Under the pieces are notes generated by a model that saw only the letters and a list, made by a program, of their open reading frames with translations, searched no databases and was not told the DNA's origin. 64,000 nucleotides of DNA, taken from positions 3,052,501-3,116,500 of the forward strand of contig JAYKKM010000427.1 in assembly GCA_035772405.1 (NCBI GenBank). Reading direction: 5' to 3'. The stretch comes from Chrysogorgia sp. JL179-B06. Its lineage: Eukaryota > Cnidaria > Anthozoa > Scleralcyonacea > Chrysogorgiidae. Position numbers and translations under genes: made by a program. This document shows, piece after piece, positions 1 to 12,059 of this stretch; position 1 is the first letter of the stretch, and the number at the start of each line of letters is the position of its first letter.

Positions 1-351
1 GGTGACAAAATTAAACTGTATAGTTTTTGAATCGCGAGAGAACCATATAAAACTATTACAACTTACAAACCATTCACCATCATTCACACTCAATTCAAAG
101 CTATTTTAAATCAGTTAGGTGTGATAATCACACGATTTTTACCGACTTAAATGTAGATGTATAAATGTAGACATTCGCCAGTGGAAAATTATTTGATCAA
201 TTATAATAAAGAAATAAAATATATTATAGAAATTTAATATCACTAAGCCCAATACTATAAGACCTGATAATGTTTTGTACAACTCAAACATCTCTGTATT
301 GGAAAAATGAAGCAAAATATTCCGATATTGAGAATCTTGATGAAGAGAACA
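1..351. other. AT-rich sequence, no feature seen
   Basis: No gene, repeat unit or recognisable element stands out before the left arm of the inverted repeat starting near 352. Confidence 0.4.
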
Positions 352-1010
352 TATACAATAACACGCATGTATGATTTCAATAAGTATCAAAAAATAAACA
401 TATTCTCACCAGGATCTTAATTGACAATGCTTGTCCACCAATTGAATGCAATAAAGGCAATTGAATAACAATCTTACAGCAACAAGTATAAGATCTTTAT
501 TGATTTCTCAATTAAATGACGGTTGGTGCCGAGCTGAATCATCTGATAATGTAAATTGTTTTGGAATACCTTCAGTAAAAAGCTGCGGGAAATTCATGTA
601 ACAAAGATCTTTTTGAAATTTAATGAGCTGTTAACTTTCAATGAGTCTCCCAGTATCTCTGTAAATAGACCATATATAGACAAATTGCATTGACCACTAA
701 GAATTGTACAGAGGTAATACACAGAGGTACATTGGTCAAAAGACACAGTGGTTATATAGTTAACACTTTTATACATCCTTGGAAAAAAGTCAGTCAAAAT
801 TCCTGACGTATACCATTTTTGGCATTTATATTAGATATACAATTTTTTACGCCTCTCTGATTTCAAAGACATTAGCTTAATGCTATACTCCGTCATAAAA
901 CGTTATTAAATGTAACTAAAGTTACAATTCACGACACAACATCTCGAAACTCCTATCTGCTGTTTTCAGAGGTGACAATCAATCTGAGTACGGGGTCAAA
1001 ACGTTAGTAA
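352..1010. repeat. Left arm of a large inverted repeat
   Basis: Read on the minus strand this stretch matches 3420-4015 over most of its length with many small differences. Shared landmarks include the AATAACACGCATG/CATGCGTGTTATT end, the ACAATTTACATTAT block, the block around the TGCATTGACCACTAA motif and the GTAACTTTAGTTAC palindrome. The arms enclose about 2.4 kb. This could be an old composite or foldback transposon, or two elements inserted in opposite orientation. No transposase was seen. Confidence 0.7.
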
Positions 1011-1459
1011 GGACATAATCTACCAAGGTAGCTTCTGGTGATAGACCACCCGTCAGCTATCGATGAGGCGTTAAAACTATGGATATGCCACATGCTTTAA
1101 AAACAATTTAGATTTCAGTTGCTGCTAATACTTGTCTGTCCATCAATCACATACGAGCATAGAAATACAAACTACTCGAGGTCTATCATAGATACTTGTA
1201 TGGAAAGTATCTATAACAATTATCTAATACCCCGTAGATGACGACATGTGTACACAGCGGGAGGTTTATATATAGAATGTTCAACGACCACAGCTCAATT
1301 TTACCCTGGAGAAAATTATGCGCAGAAAAGCAGTGTGCTGTCACATACAACTGATACATAGGCTATAAAATGAACTAACACAGTACTTGGACATCTGCAT
1401 TACATAACAGAATCGCCAAACATCAACTGTTTCTACAAATGGATACATGATTAAATGAA

Positions 1460-1850
1460 TGCCTAATTGCTCTGCAAGTGAATACATAATTGTGATCTGC
1501 AAGTGAATACATAATTGTGATCTGCAAGTGAATGCATAATTGTGATCTGCAAGTGAATACATAATTGCTCTGTAAATGAATGCATAATTGTGATTTGCAA
1601 GTGAATACATAATTGCTCTGCAACTGAATGCATAATTGTGATCTGCAAGTGAATACATAATTGTGATCTGCAAGTGAATACATAATTGTGATCTGCAAGT
1701 GAATGCATAATTGTGATTTGCAAGTGAATACATAATTGCTCTGCAACTGAATGCATAATTGTGATCTGCAAGTGAATACATGATAATTTCTTGCAACTGA
1801 ATGCATAATTGTGATCTGCAAATGAATGCATTAGTATTTCATAAATGACC
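1460..1850. repeat. 25-bp tandem repeat array
   Basis: About 15 units of roughly 25 bp based on CTGCAAGTGAATACATAATT, with GTGAT and GCT variants alternating. The ORFs across it on the minus strand come from the repeat being open in several frames and are not genes. Confidence 0.9.
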
Positions 1851-1904
1851 ATGTTTTAGAAGGGGATGACTAAAAGGGATGACTCAAAAGGACCTCTCTG
1901 TTTT

Positions 1905-2000
1905 CGTCTGCTCTTTATTTTTGGTTAGGTTAGAGTTAGAGTTATGGTTAGGTTGAAGGTTAGGATCAAGGTTAAGGTAAGGATTGGGATTAGAATACTT
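1905..2000 (+). repeat. Degenerate GGTTAG-rich stretch
   Basis: A run of imperfect GGTTAG/GGTTAAG motifs resembles a decayed interstitial TTAGGG-type repeat or simple-sequence expansion. It is irregular and not a telomere. Confidence 0.4.
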
Positions 2001-2342
2001 CATCAAAATGGGAAGTCCCTTAAAGCCGTATTAGGAAGCTGTAACGTCATTCATTGGTCGAGGCATAGAGCACTGCTTATTAATATTAAATAAAAGCTAT
2101 AAAAATCATTGCCGCGCTGCTCGAGACAATGCAGAGCATTGTTTGTGAGTGTTAAAGAAAAATCACAAGGATATCTGGGATTAGAAAACTGCGTCAAGCT
2201 TCGAAATCATATTGCAAACTAAAGGTGAGTACCCTCTGATGTTCCTAACCATGGTCTTATTTTTGACTCGGCAACGAACGACAGACACATCGGACACTCA
2301 TCTTAAGAATACAGCTATCTGTTGTCCCAGCTATTTCTTTAC

Positions 2343-2450
2343 TCCAGGTCTTGCTCCACGTTATGGTTAGACGAGATGTCTGCCTGTTGGTGTCGAGTGA
2401 AAGTGGCGAATTTAATATGTATATGTAGAAATCACTGACTGTTCGGACCG
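2343..2450 (+). repeat. Dispersed repeat shared with 41695-41795
   Basis: The block beginning TTGCTCCACGTTATGGTTAG and running through TGTCTGCCTGTTGGTGTC to AATTTAATATGTATATG is repeated almost unchanged at 41695-41795. There it is the interior of a small inverted-repeat element in SLC33A1 intron 1. Confidence 0.75.
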
Positions 2451-2764
2451 TTGTCGCAGCTATTTCTTCAATGAAAGACTATATTCACAATCTCTCCTAA
2501 GCGGTCACCTATATCTGTATCCCAGCCATTTCTTTAATAAAAGACTATATTTACAATCTCGCTTAACCGGGACACCTATCTGTTATCCCCGTTATTTGTT
2601 TAATAAAAGATTATATTCACAACCCCTGCTAAGCGAACACCTATCTGTTGTCCCAGCTATCTCCCTAGTAAAACACTATTAATATTTATAAAAGTGTTGT
2701 TGAGTGCTGCGTAGTCAGTGTTTTGGATATATAGCAAAGCTAAAAGGTGGTGAACTGCTGGTCT

Positions 2765-2799
2765 TACTCTAATGAAGGGCTCCGCTCGAAACGTCAGTA
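2765..2799 (+). ncRNA. Hammerhead-like motif, decayed
   Basis: Order: UACU helix I, CUAAUGA (core CUGAUGA with G to A), an extra A, helix II GGGC-UCC-GCUC, GAAA, CGUC, then AGUA closing helix I. It belongs to the same family as 19912-19946 and 28535-28569. The substituted core G should abolish cleavage. Confidence 0.45.
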
Positions 2800-3419
2800 T
2801 TTCGTTCCTAAAAATCTTGGCAGTTCACCTGCACCTTTTCGCGCTTTGCTATATTTACAATCTCTCTTAAGAGGGCACCTATATCAACCTCGTACCCAGG
2901 GTCTCATCTCCGCTCGCCGCCGCCCACCTATATCTGTTGGTCCCAAACAACACTATAATTACAACCCCTGTTGGGACACCAAAGTTCACAATGAGCGGAA
3001 TCACCTCTCTGAAGTGGATAAGATACAGTATATAATCTAAGAACACGTTCAAACGACATTCTGCTTTTTGGAAATACAAAGTACTGTAAAACTAAAAAGG
3101 AGGATTTTTTTACATTTAAGTATTTTAAGTAATCTATAACATTTTAATTAATGTAACATAGTTTTATAGTATAGATGGATGTTAATATTATGTAAGTATA
3201 CGCTCGATAATTCATGAGTTCCTGTACTGCAAGAGAGTTTTATTAAACGGTATATATATATAGTTGTCAAGTTTATAGTGACCTCTAAGACCAGCTTTGT
3301 AAACCTTGAAGCAAGCATATATTGATTATTTTTTAAAATTTTCTTAATGCTCTTAATGAATCTATAATCACTGTTAATGTTTTGTTTTATTTTGAACTCT
3401 TAAATCTCAGATTGACCAT

Positions 3420-4015
3420 CACCCCTGATGTAGACAGATCATGAGATAGAAGTTGCGAAATGTTGGGTGGTAAATTGTAACTTTAGTTACACTTAATATT
3501 TTTTATGATTGAGTAGCATAATATGTCTAAGAATAATGTCTTTGAAATGAGGGAGGCGTAAAATTGTATATTTAATAGGGTATTTGTCAGGAATTTTGTT
3601 GACGTTTTTTTAGAGATGTAAAAGTGTTAACTATAACCTACCTCGATGTGTATTACTTATGTACAATTATTAGTGGTCAATGCAATTTATCTATATGTGG
3701 TCTGATATACAGAGATAGTGGAGAGACATTGAAACTGAAACAGCTCATTAAATATTGAAAAAGCTTTGTTATATGAACGATTTCCCGCAGGTTTTTACTG
3801 AAGGGGTTCCAAAACAATTTACATTATATCAGATCGTTGCCAATCGCCATTTAATGGAAGAATCAACAAATATCTTATACTTGCTGTTGTCAGGTTGCTA
3901 TTCATTTCAATTCGCTTGCTTGTATTCAACTGGTGGACAAGTATTATCAAAGAAGATCAAATACCAGGTGAGAATACTTTCATTTTTGTATACTTATTGA
4001 ATGCGTGTTATTGTG
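3420..4015. repeat. Right arm of the large inverted repeat
   Basis: Inverted counterpart of 352-1010. Near 3430-3470 it also carries a strongly decayed version of the 44579 hammerhead-like motif (CCTGATGTAGAC ... GCGAAATGTTGGG). The reverse-transcriptase fragment starts directly after its outer end. Confidence 0.7.
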
Positions 4016-4425
4016 TGCTAGAGACATTGACGCCTGGATGCTTTGTAATAAACTGAAGTTGAATAGAGACAAGACGGAACTCCTTGTGTTAAGTGCTAAA
4101 CATCGCCTGCGTCCACTAATACGAAATGTTGCCGTCGCTGACGTAAGCATATCCCCTTCAACTTCAGCCAAGAACATAGGAGTAATCTTTGATGAATCCA
4201 TGAGTCTGGAACAACATGTTCAAAATGTATGTAAAACAGCTTTTTATCACATCCGTAATATAGCCAAGATTAGGAACTGCCTTACACAAAATGATACTGA
4301 GACACTGGCTCATGCTTTCATATCATCTAAATTGGATAACTGTAATTCACTGCTCTCTGAACTACCACAATATCAAATTGATAAGTTACAACGGGTGCAA
4401 GTCGTTTCAACGACATACATATATA
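4016..4425 (+). pseudogene. CR1/L2-like LINE reverse transcriptase fragment
   Basis: The plus frame reads a block typical of the thumb end of CR1/L2-clade reverse transcriptases: IDAWMLCNKLKLNRDKTELL, then KNIGVIFDESMSLEQHVQNV, then SSKLDNCNSLLSELP and KLQRVQ. Both the N-terminal catalytic palm and everything after the KLQRVQ block are missing, so it is a dead internal fragment. The 5' break coincides with the end of the inverted-repeat arm. Confidence 0.85.
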
Positions 4426-4654
4426 GACGATGCAGGGACGATCATCAAACATACATATACAGTATGTCAACACTACGACACCTCAAGATTCCACGAAAGA
4501 CGTAAATGATTTCTCGACTGTCGAAAAGTATGAGATTACGGTTATCTAGAATGTCAAGTACTGGAGAAATAACCAAGCCAAGGAATTCAGCGCTATATAT
4601 ATGTGCCTAGGTTAACGGACACAATTGAGGAATTTCAATGAGAGTAAGTATAAT

Positions 4655-4790
4655 TCTGTTTTAGCATAACAATATAAGGAATAAACATAAAGGTATCGTT
4701 GAAATACTATGAACGAACGATAGCAGACTTGAATTCACAAGGGTAATAAGATGTACAATAATGTCTGGATTTTCTTAGCGCGAGCCCTCT
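4655..4790 (+). repeat. Direct repeat, copy 1
   Basis: The block containing AAACATAAAGGTATCGTTGA and GAATTCACAAG recurs in the same orientation at 5105-5235. The two copies flank the inverted-repeat element at 4812-5052, giving an LTR-like or duplicated arrangement. Confidence 0.7.
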
Positions 4791-4811
4791 TTAACATAAC
4801 TAAGATTGACT

Positions 4812-5052
4812 TAAGGGCTGTTTGTATGAGCCGGGCTAGCTGGGCTGATTCGCCTAACAAAGTTCTTCTCTATAGACATCCAACATATTTCAAAGTAGAC
4901 TACTGGCTTGGTTTGGCTGTAGGAAGAGCATAAAGTTAATACAAATATATAATCTTCTTGCAATCGGAGGAAAGATTATCGTGACATAACTCAGCCAGGT
5001 TAACCAGGCTAACCTGAATCATATAAACAGCCCGGATCAGATAAACAGCCCC
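4812..5052. mobile_element. MITE with AGGGCTGTTT termini
   Basis: The left end AGGGCTGTTTGTATGAGCCG and following GGCTAGC...GGGCTGA are mirrored near the right end by AACCAGGCTAACCTGAATCA and ATAAACAGCCC. A partial second terminus, AACAGCCCCGG, follows. No coding capacity. A related GGGCTGTTTACATAT end occurs at 21519. Confidence 0.65.
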
Positions 5053-5104
5053 GGATCTGTACTAGTGGATCTTACTGTTGATCACGCAGGATAAGCTTTT
5101 TCTG

Positions 5105-5235
5105 TTTCAGTATAATCATACAAGAAGTAAACATAAAGGTATCGTTGAAATACTATAAACGAAAGATAACAGACTAGAATTCACAAGAATAACATGTACA
5201 ATAACCTTAATCTCTGGATTAGCTTGGTGTGCCCC
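5105..5235 (+). repeat. Direct repeat, copy 2
   Basis: Second copy of the 4655-4790 block, with about a tenth of positions changed. Confidence 0.7.
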
Positions 5236-5402
5236 CCTCGTGAATTTTACATAAGTATATGACTATAATTTATTTTAGAGTCAATCACGTAGGATAAGGT
5301 TGCCCTATTTATCCCAAACAAAGGCTCATGTGTTTTAAGCGTTCGACTATTCAGTTTATCACTCTTAGGTGAACGGAAAACCCAACTGATAGGAATTCCG
5401 AG

Positions 5403-6171
5403 CAGTGGCGGAAATTCGCCTTTTTTGGTGGTGGGGCAAAGCCTCTTAAATTTCCGACAGGTTTATTCGCTACGTAACCAATTTTTTTGCACACAAAAAT
5501 GGACAAATAAAGAAACTAAAAATGGTTTGGATACACAAATTAATGTTTTAACCTTTTTTGCGCTTGTAGTCGCTGTCGAATACTCTTTGCTGGACGGGTT
5601 TCAATCTTCACTCTTTTTAGACTTTTCGACATATTTCGACGATTTCGATCGCTATTTCTTTATTTACTATTGTAATAAGTTTTTTATTTAGTTTAATTAG
5701 TTTGTTAGATTTATCACTCTTATAGGAGGACGGAATACCCCAACAGGCTAGAAGGCCAATTATAGGGGTTCCGAGGGCCTATACGATTTAAGGTCGTTAT
5801 CCAAGAAGACTCGAAAGTCTTACCATTTGCTGGTATTATTGCAAAGGCAGCACTTTCTCCTCAATTATTTTTAAGACCCGCAGTGGTGGTGGTCCGACAC
5901 AGGATTTGAACCTGACATGTCTCGCAGCTCATACACATGTGTGGTAACCACTAGATTACTAGATGGCTCCTCAGATGTCTCCTCATTTTGCATGTGTTTT
6001 ACAAGATAACGTGAGATATTTATAAGTTCTATTACATTTTTCCCATTTTCAATATATTCCTTAAGTATTTCCGAAATTCCGACAAAAAGTGGAAAATTCC
6101 GACGAATTAGCGATTTGACGACAGGTGGTGGGGCGGTTGCCCCCCCCACCCCACCACAATTTCCGCCACTG
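5403..6171. mobile_element. Non-autonomous hAT-like element
   Basis: Perfect 14-bp terminal inverted repeats, CAGTGGCGGAAATT, flanked by the 8-bp direct repeat ATTCCGAG at 5395-5402 and 6172-6179. An 8-bp target duplication and CAGTGG-type ends are hallmarks of the hAT superfamily. The 769-bp interior has no transposase. It carries its own complete SINE at 5692-5962, so three insertion layers are readable here. Confidence 0.88.
5692..5962 (-). mobile_element. tRNA-derived SINE inside the hAT-like element
   Basis: Reading the minus strand, the tRNA-like head has an A-box-like CTAGTGGTTACC and a B-box-like CAGGTTCAAATCC. It is followed by the family body (GGTAAGACTTTCGAGTCTTC, TTGGATAACGACCTTAAATC) and an AT-rich tail ending in a short TTAG repeat. 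This is the longest copy of the SINE family here. Confidence 0.85.
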
Positions 6172-6364
6172 ATTCCGAGGGCCTACGATTTAAGGTCGTT
6201 TTCGGAAAAGACCCGAATGTCTTACCATTTGGTATTGTTACCAGCTGGTGTTGTTGCAAAGGCAGCACTTTCTCCTCAATTATTGAGTGGGCAGTCCGAC
6301 CAAAGATTGAACCCAGGTCTCCCAGCTCATAGACATGTGTAGTAACCTGACCGGTGTGGCCTTA

Positions 6365-6978
6365 TGTACACATATCAGAGCATCCGATCTCAACCATAAT
6401 AGTATTACAACCTAATTACCCAGATTCATATTCATTATATAATATTTTCAGTTCCTGTTACCCAAAAGGCGGATAATATGTCATATGTCCGCATATGCCA
6501 TATATAAAGCCTTGTTTCCCAACAACATACCACTACTTTCTACTACGAGCTCTGCAAATGACATTTCATGAAACTTCTTAACCTAAAGCGTAAGTTGAAT
6601 GAACTTGTCTCCCAAAGACGTAAAGATTCTTTTCTTATAAGTTATAGCCATCATCATTATAGCTATACTCTTGAAAAACGGAATGAGATTGCATTGATAT
6701 TTGCGGAGGATCTAGTCAGGATCTAGTAATTGAGATTATCACTAATAATTATCACTAATAGATTATCACTGATAGATTATTATTAATTTAGATTATCACT
6801 GATAATTGAGATTATCACAAATAGATTATCACTGATAGATTATTATTCACATGCGTTATTGTGTTTGATTATGGAATTTATTGGTGAAGGAAATCGTTAA
6901 ACTAGAAGTTACTATTGTATGGAAATACTGCCTTAAATTGAATTGAATTGTACGCATCGTTTTGTTTGATGATAAGAA

Positions 6979-7012
<34 letters not shown>

Positions 7013-7230
7013 GAAAGTATACAATGTGCCCTACCTATATATATATATATATTTAATATTTTAGTTATTTTAACATGATGGATTACTCTTTTTAACTGTT
7101 TTAACTGTCTTAGTATATATGCTCTATGCAGAATTGCATATAGAGATCTCTACCACCGAGTGAACTTTATACCATTGGTTATTACTATATATATATATAT
7201 ATATATACCAACAATTTTGTAACTGTCTTA
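6365..7230. other. No gene; AT microsatellites and short repeats
   Basis: Contains an irregular GATTATCACTGATA repeat at 6735-6850 and (TA)n runs at 6985-7012, 7036-7052 and 7186-7207. No coding signal. Confidence 0.5.
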
Positions 7231-7234
7231 AACC

Positions 7235-7271
7235 GCTCTGATCATTGCGCTGCAAGCAACGAAACGTTAGC
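7235..7271 (+). ncRNA. Hammerhead-like motif, second family
   Basis: GCU helix I, CUGAUCA (core with the second G changed to C), helix II UUGC-loop-GCAA followed by C, GAAA, CGUU, then AGC closing helix I. The order and spacing of conserved blocks match a hammerhead, but G8 is lost, so activity is unlikely. It sits at the end of an AT-rich repeat tail. Confidence 0.4.
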
Positions 7272-7274
7272 AAT

Positions 7275-8660
7275 TAAATCTCTTTTATTATGTCTTGTCT
7301 CAAAGTCATTTGCTGGGCTATAATATTTATCTTTTAATGAAACAATGAAATGTTCAACTTTGATATTTATAATAAAGATTATTGAGTATTTGTGGGAGCA
7401 AGACGTTGACAAAATCAGTTATGCGTGCGACATCACATATATTATTGTTCACTGTGATTGGTCAATTACACGTTGCTTTCGCGTTTAACTGCCAATTAGG
7501 ATCTACCAAATTTGTACATGACTTGTACACGTGAGTGTGACGCACGTGATACAATTTCTTACTTAATTTCCCATTTCCTTTTGTTTGATAAATTTTCGCA
7601 CGCAGAGAAGACAAGTCACATGCAAGGAGAAATTCCGTAGACGAAATTTGTATAAAACTAGAACAAGCAGAGGAAATTGTAAGTACGCTAGACGTTTTAG
7701 TCTACCAGCTTGTCAAAGCTTGCCAAGTCGTTTCTTTACAGTCTGTTAAAGGATTACACATATAGGTAAAAAACAGTGGCAACTATACCGGTTTTGATGT
7801 ACGGATATGTACAGATTTCAGATTTTCTTTGCTTTAAACGGCGCTGAATTATGAATATGCTATGTTAACCTGAAACAATACCTTAAATAAACTGCTAAAA
7901 TGCAACAGAAATCCGAGATAACATACGCAGTGGATGAGACAATAAATTATGTAAAAATGAGTTCACCACGAAGCCAAAGAAGAAACACTTCCAATGTCAG
8001 AACAACGACAACACGAAACTGTGACGACGTGAGCAAAATTGATTCGAATTGTTTCGTTCGACAAACTTAGAACAAGAAACGTTAGTACGATTATCGTGGA
8101 TAGTCGAAGTTTGAAGATGAAATACGCATTGAAAGTCATTTAGAATATTCATCATAACTCAACTCATAAAATTATAACAACATACTTCTCTCATATCCGA
8201 TATTTCTCTTTAGCAAATACAACGAAATATATACTTATGCTGTATCCATTACTGTTAAGCTTTCCTTTAGAATATTTTATTATTATTATTTTCTTAAGAC
8301 TTTACATCCGTTATAACACAAAGTGCTATTCAATAAAGCAATTTGCCATAACAAATACATGTATTCTGTGTGAGTTAATGATAACCTGTTGATGAACATA
8401 AAATGTCTATTTCCTATCAGATCAATTAACCAAGTATCCGATTAAAGGTTAAAGTAATCTTGGATCGACCTACATCCTCCAGCACAATAGCGTTGTCTTC
8501 ATTAAACTGGAATGATCTTTATATATTAGAAGACTTTTTCATTGTTGTTCATTTGTCTTTAAATCTCTTAATGATTTAGACTTTGACTTTTATAATAAAC
8601 TGAATATTCATTCTTATAATATTAGGGGAAAAAATAGCCTAAGATTGCCTCTATGTAAGA
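7275..8660. other. Intergenic, no feature recognised
   Basis: No long ORF, tRNA or known repeat could be supported. GC content rises slightly at 7380-7720, which could be a promoter or exon remnant, but nothing decides it. Confidence 0.35.
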
Positions 8661-8666
8661 CCAACT

Positions 8667-8883
<217 letters not shown>

Positions 8884-9002
8884 GTATGTATGTTGTAGTC
8901 ATTTGTGTATTTTTAGAGGACCCTCGTGTAAAGCACCTTTGGGTGATTGTGGCTTCCTCTATATATATTTCATATTATTCATATTATTCCTCTAATATAT
9001 AT

Positions 9003-9070
9003 TTCATTCATTCATTCATTCATTCATTCATTCACTCATTCATTCATTCATTCACTCATTCATTCATTCA
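9003..9070 (+). repeat. (ATTC)n tetranucleotide microsatellite
   Basis: Tandem CATT/ATTC units with two ACTC variants. Confidence 0.95.
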
Positions 9071-9714
9071 AAGGTTCTTTCTTTACTTCTCATTTAATTT
9101 ATTTCCCTCTGTTGAAAACAGAGGAGCATAAGGAAGTCAGTTGTGTATGTATACCCAAAATTATTTGTGCTCAATGTAGCTTTGAATACCTGCTGGAACA
9201 TTTTATAATAAAGAGGCAGGAATTTCTATCTTTACACACAAGCTGATGAATAAGAACTGTTATCAAGGAGAGTTGTAATATATAGGGCTAACCTTTCAAC
9301 TTTCTATTCAAGATGTATTTCTATTTATCATTGTTTTATATATTTTTTCAACATCTTGAATAAAATTGTTATGTTATTTTATGTTACTTGCATAGAAAAG
9401 CTTCAACTGTGAGGATTTCTACTAAAAATTATAATTTCCACTAGTATTTAAGAAACCAGAAACTAACCATGTTGCTGTCTACCTGACACAAAGTTTATTT
9501 ACACAGTACATTTGTTAGTAATAATTTTCTAATGAATTAAAATCAGCTAAACAAGCTGCTTTCTACTAAATTAAATAAAGCTACACCTTGTGTTGACTTG
9601 ACTTGTTCTTGATATAACTTTTGCCACACTGTTTATTTGTTAATAATTTTCTGATGAATTAAAATCTTAAGCAAAGTTACAATCTACCAAATAAAATAAA
9701 GCCACACTTATGTG

Positions 9715-9950
9715 TAGAACTCTGGGAATCATTACCAGAGCAAATCAGAACTGACTGTTTTAAGTCAGCACTTAAGACTTTCCTTTTTTCGAATTAATGA
9801 TTTTGTAGTTAACATGGTTTTATTCGTTAAAATGAAATGTAATTAGTTTCATAAGTAACTTAAGTAACTTTAATTGTTGTAAGAGCATTGAGACTATTGT
9901 ATAATGCTCCTAATATGTCTTTATTATTATTATTATTATTATGTGCTGCC
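9715..9950 (+). mobile_element. CR1/L2-like LINE 3' end
   Basis: The start translates as the typical C-terminal LINE peptide LWESLPEQIRTDCFKSALKT FLF. It is followed by a 3' UTR with GTAAGAGCATTGAGACTATT, ATAATGCTCCTAA and a (TATTAT)n tail. The same 3' UTR recurs at 41440-41545 (+) and 25420-25520 (-). Confidence 0.8.
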
Positions 9951-11922
9951 TTGACTATTAAGGCAGCAACTTACATTCTACCAAATGAAATAAAACCATG
10001 CCTATATCTTGCCTTGACTCCATCTCCAGGCAGAATTTTCTCTAGTATTTATGAAATCAAAATTACACATTGTAACCATGCAACTGTCTAAATTATATAA
10101 AGTTTATCCCAATTATGAATGAGCAAGCCAAACTCTACTAAAATAAATAACTTTCAATCTTCACTATGTACATTGTACAAGCTAACATGTTGCTCTATGT
10201 TTGCTTTAATACTTATAGATGAATATAAGAACATTCAGCAAATTTTAAAACTAACTACCATTACAGTATTCACTGAGGTTAGATAGACCAGATTGATGAC
10301 CCACCCACACTCCCTCAAGAATAATCTTCAACAAAATAGAAAACTAGATTAGATAGATGACTACTTCTATAACAGACAAGAGTACTAACAAACAAGAAAG
10401 TAAGAACATTTTACCAGTTAACTAACATCAAGTTCATTGCTCTATGTTTGCTTAACACTATAAGAACATTCTGCAAATTTTAAAACCAACTACCAGTACA
10501 GTATTCACTGAGGTTAAATAGACCAGATTGATGACTGTTATATGTAACTATTAATATAGAAAGACAGCTAACCAGGCTATCTTGACTTTTCTTGTTCACC
10601 TGTGATAATTATCTCTCTCTCACAAAACCCACCCACCCACTCTCTCACTCACACACACACACCCACATCAAGAATAATCTTCAACAAAATAGAAAACTAG
10701 ATCAGATAGATGACTACTTCTATAACAGAAAACAATTAAGGAAGTTGATTTTTAACTGACACTCAAGTTTATAACTTTCTGCTTTACCACTTCCTCATCA
10801 ATATTTTTAACAAAGTAGGAAACTAAATAACATAGAAAATGACTATTTCTGGAACAGAAAACAAGAATGTTGATTTTTAACTGACATTCTTACATTATAA
10901 GATCCATTCATCGAATTAAAAAAGAAAATACACGCCTGGGAATTTGTTCACAAGTATTAAATTGGAATCACATGTGGACACTACATTAATTATTTTATTT
11001 TACAATCACACAGTGAGAATACAAGGAATAACAATTGCCTGTTGACTTTGCCTAAGTTTAAAACGGAATATGTATGTGTAATGATATTTAATGACATTCT
11101 AATTGAGTTGTTTTCCTGGTTTTATACCATCTTTGAATCAATATTTTAATTGCATGTGTATTTTTAACTTGTACACTACTTGTATCGTTTTTAATCTTTA
11201 ATTTTCTTATATATTTTAACATCTAATTTTTATAACAGCATATTATTTGTTGAAGTGTTTATCCTGTTGAAATATTCGTAAGTAAATAAATAAATTAATG
11301 AGTTTTTGCTTAAACAACATAAATCATAATCCTCAGGAAAATAGGAAAGTAATGAGATGGAAGATAATTAATTGTGCAACAGAAAGACAGGAAAGTTCAT
11401 TTAAACTAACTCATTATAACTCATTTCTTTAACACTATTATAAATAGTAATATTCAGCAAAATATGATGACAGAGATGTTTATTTATAATGGCAACAAGT
11501 TTATATAACTTTCTTCTTTAACACCCTATTATAAATAATAATCTTCAGTAAAATAAATTAAAGATAATGAGTACTTTATAATTTTCACTGATGTTTAAGG
11601 AACAGGAGACAAGAAAGTTGGTTTCCATTGCTATCAAGTTAATAACTCTCTATTTTGTCTATAGACTGGTTTATAAACCAAAACACTACTTAAAAGAAAC
11701 CAGTCCACTCAAAACACTGGTATCTTCTGAGGGCAAGCAATTGTGTTTCAACCAACATTGTTTATGTACTTTGTTTATTGTTTATATAATTTGTGCTTAT
11801 TGATAAACAAGTTTTAGATTCATAGAGAAAGTTAAACAGTGGTGTAGTTACAACGAGTTAGTGGTGGTACATGCAGGCCAAGAGTTTTGAAAAATATAAT
11901 ATGGAGGACACAATGACTGGCT

Positions 11923-11930
<8 letters not shown>
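9950..11930. other. AT-rich region of diverged short repeats
   Basis: The phrases AAGAATAATCTTCAACAAAA and TAGATGACTACTTCTATAAC occur at 10318 and again at 10670. TTAACACTATTATAAATA-type phrases recur at 11430 and 11520. This looks like an old tandem duplication. No credible gene. Confidence 0.45.
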
Positions 11931-11934
<4 letters not shown>

Positions 11935-11979
<45 letters not shown>

Positions 11980-11998
11980 TATACATATATATACATAT

Positions 11999-12045
<47 letters not shown>

Positions 12046-12055
12046 TGATATATAT
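11935..12055. repeat. (TA)n/(TATACA)n compound microsatellite
   Basis: A TA run grades into TATACA hexamers. Confidence 0.95.
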
Positions 12056-12059
12056 GTAG

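Larger units (their letters stand above)
2290..2990 (+). repeat. Degenerate tandem repeat of ~70-110 bp units
   Basis: The phrases CACCTATCTGTTGTCCCAGC, TAATAAAAGACTATATTCAC and CTCCTAAGCG recur at about 2310, 2445, 2515, 2575, 2640, 2870 and 2930 with variation. The block lies inside the large inverted repeat and is interrupted by the hammerhead-like motif at 2765. Confidence 0.65.
5352..6360 (-). mobile_element. tRNA-derived SINE split by a hAT-like insertion
   Basis: Outer SINE copy on the minus strand. Its 3' part (AGTGATAAA, GGGTTTTCCGTTCACCTAAG, CGGAATTCC) lies at 5352-5402. Its body and tRNA-like head (AACGACCTTAAATCGTAGGC, CAAATGGTAAGACATTCGGG, the B-box-like GGTTCAATC region) resume at 6172. 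The interruption at 5403-6171 is bounded by an exact 8-bp duplication. Other copies of the family lie at 5692, 13924, 16877 and 27170. Confidence 0.8.

Noticed and set aside
1460..1850. Possible CRISPR array
   Set aside because: Units are contiguous with no unique spacers and the genome is eukaryotic.
1341..1852. Three overlapping minus-strand ORFs of 129-151 residues with repeated LADHNYAF
   Set aside because: The 25-bp tandem array is open in three frames; no domain and no conservation beyond the repeat.
1905..2000. Telomere or interstitial telomeric array
   Set aside because: GGTTAG motifs are irregular and few; nothing indicates a chromosome end.
2879..3079. Minus-strand 66-residue ORF
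   Set aside because: Lies in degenerate repeat DNA, no domain.
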